A DNA stretch of 64,000 nucleotides, from the NCBI GenBank assembly GCA_026122225.1, contig JANEZZ010002696.1:248001-312000 (forward strand), written 5' to 3'. Positions 1 to 12,126 of the stretch are shown piece by piece. Position 1 is the stretch's first letter; each line of letters starts with the position of its first letter. Origin of the DNA: Heloderma charlesbogerti (Eukaryota > Chordata > Lepidosauria > Squamata > Helodermatidae). Position numbers and translations under genes: made by a program. The notes below the pieces were generated by a model that did no database searches, was not told where the DNA came from, and saw only the letters and a program-made list of their open reading frames with translations.

Positions 1-199
1 TTTTACTCCTCTCACTGTTATAACCTTCCAAGAACACGTGTATGAGTAACAAATGCCTTCCGTAGTTGTAATTGGGAAATGATGGAGTGGGTGCAAAGAG
101 AGTGTGAAATTCTGAAGTAGTAAGTGCTTGTATGCATTGGTTCAGTGGCAATTACACCCATAGCCACCCATCAGTAACACCTATAGGAACGTTATTTGG

Positions 200-227
200 G
201 GTGTGTGTGTGTGTGTGTGTGTGTGTG
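200..227. repeat. (GT)n microsatellite
   Basis: Uninterrupted TG dinucleotides run from about 200 to 226. Confidence 0.95.
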
Positions 228-334
228 GTGTAGTGCAGTACTTCAGTGGTAGGATATGGGTGATGTTTGTGGTGACTCGTGTTTTCTGAAAGTAGTATTC
301 AAAACTGGATAAAATTGAATTATGGATGCCGAAC

Positions 335-1435
335 TAAGAGAATATTGTCTCTGCCTTAGGGTAGTATCCACTGTTAGTCCTACATAGGGATGTACGAAAG
401 TTCCGCCACGGATCTCGGGGAGACCCTGAAATCGGTGGTGGAACGGCCTGCCCCCCCCCAGGAAGAGACTTACCTTGGGCGGATCTTCCTGGTGGCGGCG
501 GCGGCGGTGGCTCCGCCGGCAGCTCCGGTGGCGGTGCGGTGGCGGTGGTTGCAGCGGCCGGTCTTCCGACCAGTGCTGCCGCCGCCATTTCCAGTTTAAA
601 AACCCCCCCAAAACAAAAAAACATGATAGGCTACGTAAAGATTTACGTAGCCTATCATGGCTAGGTTTTTTTAAAAAAACGTGATAGGCTACGTAAATCG
701 TTACGAAGCCTATCACGGCTGACTTTAAAAACAAAAACAAAAAAACATGCGTATGCAAATGGCGGTGGCCATGGCCGCCGCCATTTGCGTTCCTTATTTT
801 GGCACGTCTTAGTCTACGTAAACATTTACATAGACTAAGACGGCGAAAATAAGGGAAACGCAAATAGCGTAGACGCTACGCTATTTGCGTTCCCCTTATT
901 TTCGCCGTCTTAGTCTAGGTAAATGTTTATGTAGACTAAGACGTGCCAAAATAAGGAACGCAAATGGTGGCGGCCATGGCCACCGCCATTTGCGTACGCG
1001 TGTGTTTTTTTTTTCTTCTATAAGCCGTGATAGGCTACGTAAACATTTATGTAGCCTATCACGGCTGACTGCAGGGACGCAAACGGTGGCGGCTACGGCC
1101 GCCGCCATTTGCGTCCCTGCTAGCCACTGGCCAGATGTCCAGCTGCTGGCGGTGCCGGCCGGCTGCTCCGCAGAATCGCTGCGGAGCACAGCCGGCCGGC
1201 CAGGATTCCGGGGGCGGGGGAACGGAGCGCCTCCCCCCCGGGCGAGGATTCCGGGGGAAGGGACAGAACGCCTCCCCCCCAACCATAAACATAATTCGCA
1301 AAAGGTAAGTACCTTTCGTACATCCCTAGTCCTACATAGAGTAGGCCCATTGAAATGAATGACACTTAAGTTAGTTGTGACTAACAAATCTCATTCATTT
1401 GAATGGGTCTACTCTACTTAGGACTGTAAATTCGG
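335..1435. repeat. Older palindromic MITE split by hAT-like element 1
   Basis: Right of the hAT element, GTCCTACATAGAGTAGGCCC pairs with GGGTCTACTCTACTTAGGAC near 1404-1427, and CATTGAAATGAATGA pairs with TCATTCATTTGAATG. The left end of this palindrome (TTAGTCCTACA, 374-384) lies on the other side of the insertion. The outer limits are uncertain. Confidence 0.55.
385..1328. mobile_element. hAT-like element 1, built of nested palindromes
   Basis: The ends are perfect 16-bp inverted repeats (TAGGGATGTACGAAAG at 385-400 and its complement at 1313-1328), flanked by an exact 8-bp duplication GTCCTACA (377-384 and 1329-1336), which is the hAT signature. Inside are alternating hairpin modules. One kind has TGATAGGCTACGTAAA arms (622-659, 680-717, about 1027-1066). 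The other has GCAAATGGCGG/CCGCCATTTGC arms (about 755-790, 960-995, 1080-1115). The block from about 622 to 1070 is itself a larger imperfect palindrome centred near 871. The long open frames here on both strands are products of this symmetry, not genes. Confidence 0.9.
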
Positions 1436-1439
1436 TCCC

Positions 1440-2400
1440 GTTTAACCTGAGAACCTGCAACAAATGGGTCCGAAGCACCCCAGTGGGTAACCAAGCTAAT
1501 CTCAATGGACAAATGTCACTACAGAGAGAAGCATAGATTGAAATCTATTCAAGGCTTTATTTCAGAAAAATACAAAATCAAGAAAGTGGCATGGTGGTTA
1601 TATGAGTGTTAGAAACTTTCTCTATAATTACAGGGAAAGAGAATGCAACAAAAATAGAAGATTAATCAAAAGGGTTGCAATTGCCAAAGCTGGTATTATG
1701 AATTTGGCCAATAAGATAGTGGCTTGAGCTTCTAACATTGTTATGACTCCTCTTTCCAACTTCCTCCTGTTTACTACTTGCGGTTCAAAGCTAAACTAAC
1801 ACAACCTAAACTAAGTGTTAACCCTCCTGTTAACTTCCTCCTGCGTCTTACTTGAATACAAAAGCTATGCTAAAGCATTACTAAATTCCTCTAGGCATGT
1901 GAAGAATAGGGGTAGGAGTTAGAGTGAACGGAAAACTCAAGACCTGGAAATAATTCCATGTGCCACCTCTGAAGATGGGATTCCAAATCCCCTCCTCAGG
2001 AATAATCTCCAAGTCTCAAGCTTAGAAAGCACCCTAAGTCCTAAACTCAGAAATAATTCTAAGTTCTACTTTCAGTAACAGCCGAAGTTCCAAAGTCTAA
2101 GAGTATAAAGAGGTCCATAGTTACCCAAATCCTTGGGTCTGGTGGCATGGCAGAAAGAGGGAAGTGGAGTAGCAGCAGCAGCAGGAACCAGAGGAACAGG
2201 AACAAAAGCACCACCCCCAGAGCTCCCATTCCCTGAGCTTTTATACCCTTGCTCTGGTCAAAGGTGGGGCCCATGAACAATGAGACGATTAGCCTCCAAT
2301 CAAAATGGGGTCCACGTGGTTAGAGCATTTGCTGACTAATCAGAAGCAAGGTGTCTCATCTGTCTCCCACAATTTCATGTGTCTGGAGAACGTGTCTGGC
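1440..2400 (-). mobile_element. LTR-like sequence (promoter and R-U5 organisation)
   Basis: Read on the minus strand, the stretch has a TATAAAAG box near 2245-2238, a Leu-rich short frame just after it, and an AATAAAG near 1560 followed by about 100 bp that could be U5, ending near TTGCA at about 1459. This order resembles an LTR of a retrovirus-like element. I see no second LTR, no primer-binding site and no gag, pol or env homology. The 2561-2890 open frame upstream on the same strand is unrecognised. It could equally be a promoter/terminator-like stretch of other origin. Confidence 0.35.
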
Positions 2401-2964
2401 ACCATTACAAACGGGTTACTTTGAAATGTCCAAAAATATGACCCAAAGTTTGCCATCTGGGCATGTTATCTTGATTTGATGCATTTCTCTTTGGTATAAC
2501 TTCTTTGAACTCCCAGTCATCTTTGGCCATTTTTGGTCATATCCACCCAAACACCTCCTCCTAGTTCTCGCTCGTGCTCAGGGCTACATGTCCCCGTCCA
2601 ACTAGCATCGAGTAAGGACATTCTCTTATCAGCAGGTGTATACCACGAGATGTCAAAGCAGTACTTTTCCTCCTCTTAGTAGGCATCTGAGCATGCTCAG
2701 TTCTGCTGTTCATCTCACTTAGACACTCTGCCAGCATGTCGTGGCCTTGAGCAAGATCTGTGAAGCCGCTTGTAAAGACAGCTGCATTTTTTTTCCTTTC
2801 TGCAAAGACAGTCCTGCAAAATCTCAGAGCCTGAGTTAGTGAAATAATATCATTTAGCATAGAATCAAACTTCATGGTCTTCTTACCCAAGGATCAAGAG
2901 TCTGGAATATAAAGCTGGTTACGAATCTGGGGTCTACTAGGGGCTCTTCTTATAGGCCTCCCCC

Positions 2965-5900
2965 AGATCAAATTAACCATCTTTACTCTTTGTTAACCCT
3001 TTTAGTACCAGATTAACAAGGACTAGCATTGGATACTACCCTTAATGTGCACCACATGTATGCCAGGATCTGATATGAAAGTGTTTTTTTCCTGGTGAGA
3101 TTAGCTCTCTTTCTGTGTCTCTTTGCATTTTAAGAATATATGGGGGACCTTTTCTAAGTGCAATGAATTGGGACAGTGGGGCTATAGATCCACTTTATCA
3201 TTTTCCTGTGAAAGCTAAAGATCAAATGTGCATTCTAGACTCTACAGAATTAGCTGGAACAGGAGGTTGACTTGTGTTATAAAGGCATAATTGCTTTGTC
3301 CAGAGAAACCAGGGAAAATAATGGCATTGGGCTTAAAATATTCCAATATGAGCTGTGTAAAACTTTGCATAGGACATCCCATGATATTGTTAAGAAATAT
3401 GATTCAGCTTAGCGAAAAGCTCGGGCTTATAACTCCCTTCCTCTTCCTTCTCCACTCTTCAAGGGACACAATTCAAGTCTATGAATGCTACATCAGCATG
3501 CACAAGAGTACATATCTTTTCCCCTACCCTCACTACCTTGGGGTGGTTTTCCATCCAGTCTACTGGGCTGTGGAGCAAACAGGAATGAAGCACTGCAGAG
3601 GCAGGCAGGGTTGTGTTAGCCTCACAGCCCTATGCATTTTCAGACAGAAAATCATCCTAGAACTCCCAGCTGGGGGATGCTGAGAGTTGTAGGACTTTTT
3701 TCTATCTAAACCTGCATACAATTGCACTCTTAATGCCTTAGCCAGGCCTAGGAGCCTTCTCCTGCTTCTGTCCAGGAATTTCAGAAAAAAACCCTCCATG
3801 TGCCACTTGTGCTGCAGATGGGTTAAACTGCTTCTGTTAATTTTGTTTGCTATCTTCGATGTTCACACACACATGTTACGTCTCTGTACCCTCTTAAGTA
3901 TATTTTGTATGTCATAAGTGGCTGCTTCAGAGACTGGAATCCCATCTGCCACTGGCAAATGGTGTGTCTGGTGTTACATAAACCAGCTATTCAGGCTGCT
4001 CTGTAGCTAATCATAGCCATCAGTGCCACCTGCAGAAATATGACAAAGTGAACTGTCAAGTGTATTAATGAGAACCTCTACTATAACGTGCTGGACGGAA
4101 CCCTGACAAAATTCTGACAGGTGAGATCAAAGGCAGGGGGTTTAGGTTTCCTTGATTGCAAAAGGGTTTGATAAGGAGGTGCAGGGGATTAGTGGGTGGA
4201 TCTCAGCAGGCAGCGTCATGTAGGCAGTTGGGTTTGATGAAGTAATGGTCAGGTTCTTTGACTCCTACCTATTTGAGTTCTCATTAGGAAATAAGAACTG
4301 ATTCACACACAAATGTACAGTTCTTTTATTTCATCACTGGCCAGCATTTGATATGAGGCAGTCTCTTTTCATAAGGGTATTTCTGAGGCGATGTACACTG
4401 ATAAAAAAAAAGTTGTGGTGTTTAAACTCTGGTGGCTGTTTTACCATATGCAAATCATCACTTAATGTTGCTGTCACTGAGTGGTGAACACATGTATATG
4501 TATATATGAAATTACTCTGCTGTATTGTCACATCGTTTTCTTGCCCCCTCTTCTGTTAATGGATATCTTTATGAAGGGCAAAAAATAATTTAGCATGTCT
4601 CTTTCCATTCTGTGTTATAAAAGGTCATGTTCTTGCACTACAGAATTAAAATTGTACTATGTCTGTACTAGCTGACTTGGGGTAGGAGGAAAGGAGGGAT
4701 TAAAATTAAGAGGCTGTTTGCAGTGGTGGCAGGAGCAAGCCACATGCTAAGCTTCTGAGCCCTTAAACAGAGGAAATGACCCCCTTCCCAAAATTTGGAA
4801 CAGTGCAGAACACAATGAGGAATACGACAGGACTGCAGGTTCCTGGGTCCCTAAGCTTCAGCATCCATCAGAACGTACATGCACAAGGTATTTCACTTGC
4901 ATATCTAGAAGAATTTCAGGAATTAAAAAAATATATAACAAATATATAGCTTAATAGTGAGCATTAAGCACAAATGGCAAGATGCAATTTTCCCGAAACA
5001 TTGAGGAGTACAAGTTTGGAACCTGCTCGAGCACCTAAAGCTATTTGGAATGCAACGTATAATGCACAAATGGACACAACACTCCCCACTCAGTTCAAAG
5101 CATCTGTGCCGCCCAGGTTCAAATGTCTGTTGCTCTTGACTTTTCTTCCCTTGCCTTTGCATTGATTTTTCCATTTTCTGAGATCTTATATCTCTACCAC
5201 TCTACATTTATTTATTTATTTATTTAAATGACAAATGTTTATGTAGTGGTAAATATATCAGTTATATCTATAACTAATGGAATTTTGATAAATATAGCTT
5301 GAACTGTGTGGCCGGCTATTTGTCAGTTAACATGGAGCGTTGCCAGGAGAAGTATTCTGGATTTGTATTATGGCAAAAATACTCCAGATTTTCAAAACAT
5401 GCATGCTCTTTAGTATTTGTAACCTTTTTTGTCTTCTATCACCTAGTCCTTTTGGACCCCATTTTACAGGGTTTTTGCAAGGATGGAATAGACCCCCCCT
5501 TTCTAGAACTAAAATAATTTCGCTAATTCTCATTGTCTGTTAATTGTTTTATGTAGATAAATGTTTTTGCAAACTATCTTTACCACTGTTTGTGGCTGTT
5601 TTCCCCTTCACAAAGTTCAAAATATTCTGATAGCAAGGTGAATTCTTTCCAGACACCATTTTAATTTAAGGCACTAAACAGGTATTTCAGGAATGTGTGG
5701 GCTCAAACTACAAAATGAGAATAAAAGAAGCGTTAATCCTCCCCCTGCAACCCCCATTAAAATTCCCAGGTATGCACCTAACACTTACAGGCAAAGTTTG
5801 TGGGTATCAGGATCAAAATTTTGTTGCACCTGGGATTCATTCATCCCTGAGGAACTCTTATCTTTCAAAGCAAAGGTGTTCATTTTTTAAAAAGAAAGGT

Positions 5901-8675
5901 TGAAGTAATGTGTTACAACTAAGGTTATCAGTTCACAGTTGATGGCTTACTTGTTTTGAATGGGTATTCCATCTTCACTTAATAACTTGGGCGTAGATGA
6001 ATGGTAGTTTATCATTCAACTTGTACTGTTAAATCAACTGCCTACCATGACATTGTAAATATAAATATGGCTGATATTCAGAGTGCATCATTTGCCAGTA
6101 TGTGGCAGATTTTGGTCCCTGGATAGTCAATTTGCATATAAAAGCCTAGAGAGCCCTTAAGGCATGCTCACGTGTCACTTGATTCTTTTATGAATACATT
6201 GGGTTGGATCCAGTGCTCGTCATCCACTAGCAGAAACTGCTAGCAGAATAGATTCCTCCCTCCCCTTGCAGCCCCTTCTGCATAGACCCCAGATTTGCTC
6301 TAGAGGGTTGGGAGACCCTCCGGAGCAGATTTGAGACACCGGGGGGGGGGGCAGGCAGGGCTGCAGGACAGGGAAGTCCCATTGTGCAAGCAGAAATCTG
6401 CATGCATGGTGTTGGATGTGACAGACACAATGGGTGACAAGCAGCCACTTACTGCGTAGTAGTACTTAGTAAACTCACTACAAAATGCATCTAGCCACAT
6501 GGGGAGTTGGTGATCTTATCTGATCCCATGATAAGGGAACATTTTTACGATGGCTGTACTACCCCACATTTTTTATTGGATGCAGAGATGTGGCAAGCTT
6601 AACTATCCACATGATACTCAGCTGGTTTCCCTTATGGTTTCCTGTGTTAAGTTTACAGGTGGCCCCAATGTGGCAAACAGTGGTCAGTTTTCCAGGCAAA
6701 TATCAAATTGCTCAAGGCTGGTCCATATTGGGCTATCTGGAGACCAGCTTCAGCTAAGTAAAAATAAACTTAGTGAAAATGTTGAGTTCTCTGGTGGGGG
6801 AAAATAGTCTCATGGGATTTGTGTGTGTGTGAATGGTACTGTCCAGTCCACATAAATAATAGTGTGTGTTAAAATCAAACAACTGTCTCTTGTGTTTTTC
6901 TTAATTGTTAGCTGCTTGGAAAATTGAGTCAGGTAAACTCTTGTAACCTTGTAAGTATTGTTCAGTCCACAGTCGCACTAGTTCCTTTCATCCGACTGCT
7001 TTCAATGCATGATGATTCAAGCTGGCTGCCTCCACCACTGCACTTTCATTGCCCCCAAAGTCTGGGATTTTCTAGCTTAAGGGGTGGGATGCTCTCAAGA
7101 AGGCTGCATGGCCAAAACTCATTCTTGCTTATGTTCCTGAGACAGAATTGTTCTAAGCAAGCACTCCTTGTGTACAACAGGGCATCATTTGCCAGCTCAT
7201 CTAGCATTTACTAACCAGAATAATTGTTCTCAGTTTTTCATTTTAGAGATGCACCAATTAGGCAGACAATGGATACCTTTGTTAAAGCACCTCCTATCCT
7301 GTGAACTTGTCAGAGCACTTACAGAAATTTTAGTGCATGGTTTCTCACTCCGGGGAAGGGTCTGAAACTTAAAAATACAATATATAATCATCTTGCTCAT
7401 GCTTTCACTACCAATTCCTTGCATGAAAATAGGAAAGTGTGCCTGTTTCTTATGGAAGAGAATACAGTGAAAATATTTATGTTGGCAGAAATTTTACATA
7501 AAGATTGAAATGTGATGAAAAGGGTAGTTTTGGGGGTGGGTAGTGAAAAGAACTTCTGTTATAAAGGAAAAAAAGAATATGAAATTAGTTTCAACCAAAA
7601 TTGAACTGACTCCAGTAGCTAGGCTAGCATTTAATGAGTCATTTGAAACTGTATTTTTAGACTTATATAACCAAGGCTGAGAAGGGGCTTTCAAGTGGCT
7701 TGTTGATACAAGCATTGTACTCATCATCAAACAGTACCATTCCTTTTATGTTGGTGGTTTGCATTCATGGTAGCAACAGTTGAACCTAAAAAGAGAAATA
7801 CCATCCATATAGTCGAATGTATGTTTAATAGACTATATATAGAGGTATGTATTATTGAAATCCTTTATCATAAAATGTCTTGAAATAAGGTTTTGAACGG
7901 AATGGAACCTGGATGTTAGGTGACCCCTTGAGTTCAAGATGCATGGAGTTAGCTACATTAATTTTAGGAAAATTCACAATTGGGAATAAGAGGAAATGGG
8001 AAAATTGACAAAGTAAATTGAAAAGATTTGTTCTTCAATCATATACACGTTTACTTGGATAAAACCGTATTCATTTCTGTGGCACTTATTTAATGTATTT
8101 ACATGTTAAAGTAAATGTGTCTAGGACTGCTTACTTAGAAATAGTGATTGTGATTCTGTGCAACTTAGAAAACACACAGTAGGGTGCTTTGTGTTTCTTC
8201 CTGTAGAAAAATGGTATCTGTTGCTCGCAGTTGTGCTGTTGAGTTAAACTTTGGAGTTCATGTAAATTGTTGATTATTGGAGCAAGGGGTATCTGACAGT
8301 GCACTCCTGCTCATACAATAACACAAATTGAGTTATTATATCTTTAGTATAAGAACTCAGTTTGTGTCATTTCTATGGCCAGGAGACTCAATACTTGCTA
8401 CTTAGCAAATTTATGGATGTTCAGCTACTATAAGGCATTCTGCTTAAATACCTGGACTGCAAGTAGAGTGAACTGAAGAAGCAAGTGCTTTTGGCAATGC
8501 ATCTTGCCTTGGGTGAGTAGGTTTGCCTGTTCTGTTTGAGCTTTGAAGCTGCATTGACATAAATGCAAAGATTCTTCTTAGCACCTGATCCACAGTAGCA
8601 TATGGGAAGAAGAAATTACATTGGGAAAGCTATTTAAAAGCAGTGGCAGCACTGTCAAACCAGCTATTAAAACAT
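2965..8675. other. LRRC1 intron, no gene seen
   Basis: About 5.7 kb of AT-rich DNA with stops in all frames at short intervals. I looked for the preceding LRRC1 LRR exon (LxxLxxLxxNxL repeats bounded by ag and gt) and found none. It holds a possible Harbinger-like MITE remnant (about 3616-3722, with the TTTAGACAGA.....ACTCCCAGC motif seen at 59298), a GC-rich repeat remnant at about 6205-6440 (TTGGATCCAGTGCTC start), a TTTA run at 5207-5226, and short GT runs. Confidence 0.6.
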
Positions 8676-8678
8676 TTA

Positions 8679-8753
8679 GAGTGCAATCCTGTGCTTGTCT
8701 GCTCAGAAGTAACCCCACTGAGTTCAGTGGGGCTTATTCCCAAGATTGCAGCC
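8679..8753. mobile_element. Short Harbinger-like MITE
   Basis: GAGTGCAATCC at the left and GGATTGCAGCC-like GATTGCAGCC at the right are flanked by a TTA duplication (8676-8678 and 8754-8756). The interior has CCCACTGAGTTCAGTGGGG, itself a hairpin. Confidence 0.7.
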
Positions 8754-8998
8754 TTAATGAGCTCTCTAACTTTGTGTTAAATTGATTGCTTTTAGCTCTC
8801 TCTAGTAACTAAACAAGAGAATTAAAAAAAAACAAAACACTGTCTGAAAGATCACCTAAAGGGGTGATAGGTTTGAGGGTCAATCTACACATTACGTTTA
8901 ACACATAGCATACAACTATGTCAGTTCTTCATACCGACTCAAACGTAAGCGTGGGGGACCTGATCTGGATTGGGACTTTAGCATCAGGGGGTTGTTGT

Positions 8999-9865
8999 TC
9001 AGTCGTTCAGTTGTGTCCGACTCTTCGTGACCCCATGGACCATAGCATGCCAGGCCTTCCTGTCCTGCGCTCTCTCCTGGAGCGTGCTCAAGTTCATATT
9101 CATTGCATCCGTGATGCTATCTAGCCATCTCATCCTCTGCCGTCCCCTTCTCCTTTTGCCTTCAGTCTTTCCCAGCATCAGGGTCTTTTCCAGAGAGTTT
9201 TCTCTTCGCATTAGGTGGCCAAAATATTGGAGCTTCAGCTTCATTATCTGTCCTTCCAATGAGCAGTCAGGGTTGATTTCCTTTAGGATGGACTGATTTG
9301 ACCTCCTTGCAGTCCAGGGGACTCGTAAGAGTCTTCTCCAGCACCACAGTTCGAAAGCATCAATTCTTCGGCGCTCAGCCTTCCTTATAGTCCAGCTCTC
9401 ACAGCCATACATTACTACTGGGAAAACCATAGCTTTGATTAGACGGACCTTTGTCAGCAAGGTGATGTCTCTGCTTCTTACTATGCTGTCTAGGTTTGCC
9501 ATAGCTTTCTTCCCAAGGAGCAAGCGTCTTTTAATTTCATGGCTACAGTCACCGTCTGCGGTGATCTTGGAGCCCAAGAAAGTAAAATCTGTCACTGCTT
9601 CCATTTCTTCCCCTTCTATATGCCAGGAAGTGATAGGGCCAGATGACATGATCTTAGTTTTTTTAATGTTGAGTTTCAAACCAGCTTTCACCCTCAACAA
9701 GAGGCTCTTGAGATCCTCTTCGCTTTCTGCCATTAGGGTGGTATCGTCTGCATATCGGAGGTTGTTGATAATTCTCCCAGCAATCTTAATTCCAACCTCT
9801 GATTCATCCAACCCGGCATTTCTCATGATGTACTCTGCATATAAGTTAAATAAGCAGGGTGACAA
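8999..9865 (-). CDS. BovB ORF: RT catalytic core to C-terminus, shifted frame
   Basis: This 288-residue frame continues the same polyprotein. It begins at SPCLFNLYAEYIMRNAGLDE and contains the RT active-site motif YADDTTLMAE, so the catalytic Asp pair is intact, followed by thumb-type sequence (FTFLGSKITADGDC) and the C-terminal RTE region (GRQRMRWLDSITDAMNMNLS). Only one frameshift separates it from the upstream frame, and no other stop is seen. The ATG used by the frame is internal to the RT and is not a true start. Confidence 0.92.
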   Translation of the reverse strand: MSPCLFNLYAEYIMRNAGLDESEVGIKIAGRIINNLRYADDTTLMAESEEDLKSLLLRVKAGLKLNIKKTKIMSSGPITSWHIEGEEMEAVTDFTFLGSKITADGDCSHEIKRRLLLGKKAMANLDSIVRSRDITLLTKVRLIKAMVFPVVMYGCESWTIRKAERRRIDAFELWCWRRLLRVPWTARRSNQSILKEINPDCSLEGQIMKLKLQYFGHLMRRENSLEKTLMLGKTEGKRRRGRQRMRWLDSITDAMNMNLSTLQERAQDRKAWHAMVHGVTKSRTQLND

Positions 9866-12126
9866 TATGCAGCCTTGTCGTACTCCTTTTCAATTTTGAA
9901 CCAATCGGTTGTTCCATCTCTGGTTCTTACTGTTGCTTCTTGACCCTCGTACAGGTTTCTCAGGAGACAGGTAAGGTGGTCTGGTACTCCCATCACTTTA
10001 AGAATTTGCCACAGTTTGTTGTGATCCACACAATCAAAGGCTTTAGCGTAGTCAATGAAGCAGAAATAGACGTTTTTCTGGAATTCTCTTGCTTTCTCCA
10101 TGATGCAGCGAATGTTGGCGATTTGATCTCTAGTTCCTCTGCCTCTTCGAAACCCAGCTTGTACTTCTGGTAGTTCTCGGTTCGCATACTGCTGAAGCCT
10201 AGCTTGTAGGATTTTGAGCATCACCTTGCTGGCATGTGAAATGAGCGCAATTGTGCAGTAGTTTGAACACTCTTTGGCGTTGCCCTTCTTTGGAATTGGA
10301 ATGTAAACTGACCTTTTCCAGTCTTGTGGCCACTGTTGAGTGTTCCAGATTTGTTGGCATATTGAATGCAGCACTTTAACAGCATCATCTTTTAGGATTT
10401 TAAATAGCTCAGCTGGAATACTGTCATCTCCGCTAGCTTTGTTGTTACTAATGCTTCCTAAGGCCCACTTGACTTCACTCTCGAGGATGTCCGGCTCAAG
10501 TTCAGTGACCGCACTATCATGGCTATCAGGGACATTCAGATCTTTCCTGTATAGTTCTTCTGTGTATTCTTTCCACCTCTTCTTAATCTCATCTGCTTCT
10601 GTTAGGTCCCTGCCTTCTTTGTCCTTTATCATGCCCGTCTTTGCACAAAACGTTCCCTTGAGATCTCCAGTTTTCTTGAAGAGATCTCTAGTCTTTCCCA
10701 TTCTGTTGTTTTCCTCGATTTCTTTGCATTGTTCATTTAAGAAGGCCTTCTTGTCTCTCCTTGCTATTCTCTGGAACTCTGCATTCAGTTGGGTATATCT
10801 TCCCCTTTCTCCCTTGCTTTTCGCTTCCCTTCTTTCGTGAGCTACTTGTAAAGCCTCCTCAGACAGCCACTTGGCTTTCTTGCATTTCTTTTTCTTTGGG
10901 ACGGATTTCGTTGCTGCCTCCTGAACAATGTTACGGACCTCCGTCCATAGTTCCTCAGGCACTCTGTCTATCAGGTCTAATCCCTGAAATCTATTCCTCA
11001 CCTCCACTGTATATTCATCAGGGATATGATTTAGGTCATACCTGAACGGTTTAGTGGTTTTCCCGACGTTCTTCAATTTAAGCCGAAATTTTGCAAGAAG
11101 CAGCTCATGATCTGAGCCACAGTCAGCTCCAGGTCTTGTTTTTACTGACTGTATGGAGCTTCTCCATCTTTGGCTGCAAAGGACATAATCAATCTGATTT
11201 CGATATTGACCATCTGGTGACGTCCATGTGTAGAGTCGCCTCTTGTGCTGTTGGATAAGAGTGTTTGCTATGATCAGCATGTTCTCTTGGCAAAACTCTA
11301 TTAGCTTTTGTCCTGCTTCATTTTGTACACCAAGGCCATGCCTGCCTGTTATCCCGGTGATTTCTTGACTTCCTACTTTAGCATTCCAATCCCCTATGAT
11401 GAAGAGGACATCTTTTTTTAGTGTTAGTTCTAGAAGGTGTTGTAGGTCTTCATAGAACCGATCAACCTCAGCTTCTTCAGCCTCAGTGGTTGGGGCATAG
11501 ACTTGAATTACTGTGATGTTGAATGGTTTGCCTTGGATTCGTACTGAGATCATTCTATCATTTTTAAGATTGTACCCCAGTACTGCTTTTCCCACCCTTT
11601 TGTTGACTATGAGTGCTACTCCATTTCTTCTAAGGGATTCTTGCCCACAATAGTAGATATGATGGTCACCTGAATTAAATTCGCCCATGCTTGTCCATTT
11701 TAGTTCGCTGATTCCCAAGATGTCGATGTTCAATCTTGCCATCTCATGTTTGACCACCTCCAACTTACCTTGATTCATTGATCTGACATTCCAGGTTCCT
11801 AAACAATATTGTTCTTTACAGCATTGGATTTTCTTTTCACCACCAGACACATCCACAGCTGAGTGTCCTTTCGGGTTTGGCCCAGCCGCTTCACTCTTTC
11901 TGGCGCTACTTGGAAATTCCCTCTGCTCTTCCCCAGTAGCATATTGGACACCTTCCGACCTGAGGGGCTCATCTTCCGGCGTCATATCTTTTAGCCTTGT
12001 GATACGTTCCATGGGGTTTTCTTGGCAAGAATCCTGGAGTGGGTTGCCATTTCCTTCTCCAGTGGACCACATTTTGTCAGAACTCTCTGCCATGACCTGT
12101 CCGTCTTGGGTGGCCCTGCACAGCAT
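9823..12126 (-). CDS. BovB ORF: AP-type endonuclease and reverse transcriptase, N-terminal part
   Basis: A 767-residue frame on the minus strand. After an N-terminal region of about 110 residues comes an apurinic-type endonuclease (WNVRSMNQGKLE, ISELKW, then GDWNAK and GSDHELL), which nicks the target DNA. The reverse transcriptase starts around residue 520 (SGDDSIPAELFK, KGNAKECSNY, QAGFRRGRGTRDQI) and includes the first catalytic Asp block, FIDYAKAFDCVDH. The frame is then lost near 9891, where one base of a CC/GG pair appears to be missing, and the last 20 or so residues are out of frame. The remaining domains continue in the next frame. Confidence 0.93.
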   Translation of the reverse strand: MLCRATQDGQVMAESSDKMWSTGEGNGNPLQDSCQENPMERITRLKDMTPEDEPLRSEGVQYATGEEQREFPSSARKSEAAGPNPKGHSAVDVSGGEKKIQCCKEQYCLGTWNVRSMNQGKLEVVKHEMARLNIDILGISELKWTSMGEFNSGDHHIYYCGQESLRRNGVALIVNKRVGKAVLGYNLKNDRMISVRIQGKPFNITVIQVYAPTTEAEEAEVDRFYEDLQHLLELTLKKDVLFIIGDWNAKVGSQEITGITGRHGLGVQNEAGQKLIEFCQENMLIIANTLIQQHKRRLYTWTSPDGQYRNQIDYVLCSQRWRSSIQSVKTRPGADCGSDHELLLAKFRLKLKNVGKTTKPFRYDLNHIPDEYTVEVRNRFQGLDLIDRVPEELWTEVRNIVQEAATKSVPKKKKCKKAKWLSEEALQVAHERREAKSKGERGRYTQLNAEFQRIARRDKKAFLNEQCKEIEENNRMGKTRDLFKKTGDLKGTFCAKTGMIKDKEGRDLTEADEIKKRWKEYTEELYRKDLNVPDSHDSAVTELEPDILESEVKWALGSISNNKASGDDSIPAELFKILKDDAVKVLHSICQQIWNTQQWPQDWKRSVYIPIPKKGNAKECSNYCTIALISHASKVMLKILQARLQQYANRELPEVQAGFRRGRGTRDQIANIRCIMEKAREFQKNVYFCFIDYAKAFDCVDHNKLWQILKVMGVPDHLTCLLRNLYEGQEATVRTRDGTTDWFKIEKEYDKAAYCHPAYLTYMQSTS

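Noticed and set aside
243..863. 206-residue minus-strand frame and several overlapping frames of 60-160 residues up to 1387
   Set aside because: They lie in the palindromic hAT-like element, read on both strands with the same Arg/Leu-rich sequence, and have no domain. Symmetry of the DNA explains them.
6912..6932. tgttag|CTGCTTGGAAAATTGAGTCAG|gtaaac as a tiny LRR exon (LLGKLS)
   Set aside because: Only about 20 bp, no phase agreement with the next exon and no flanking LRR residues.
9823..12126. 767-residue frame as a host gene
   Set aside because: Endonuclease and RT motifs, BovB ends and target-site duplication show it is a retrotransposon.
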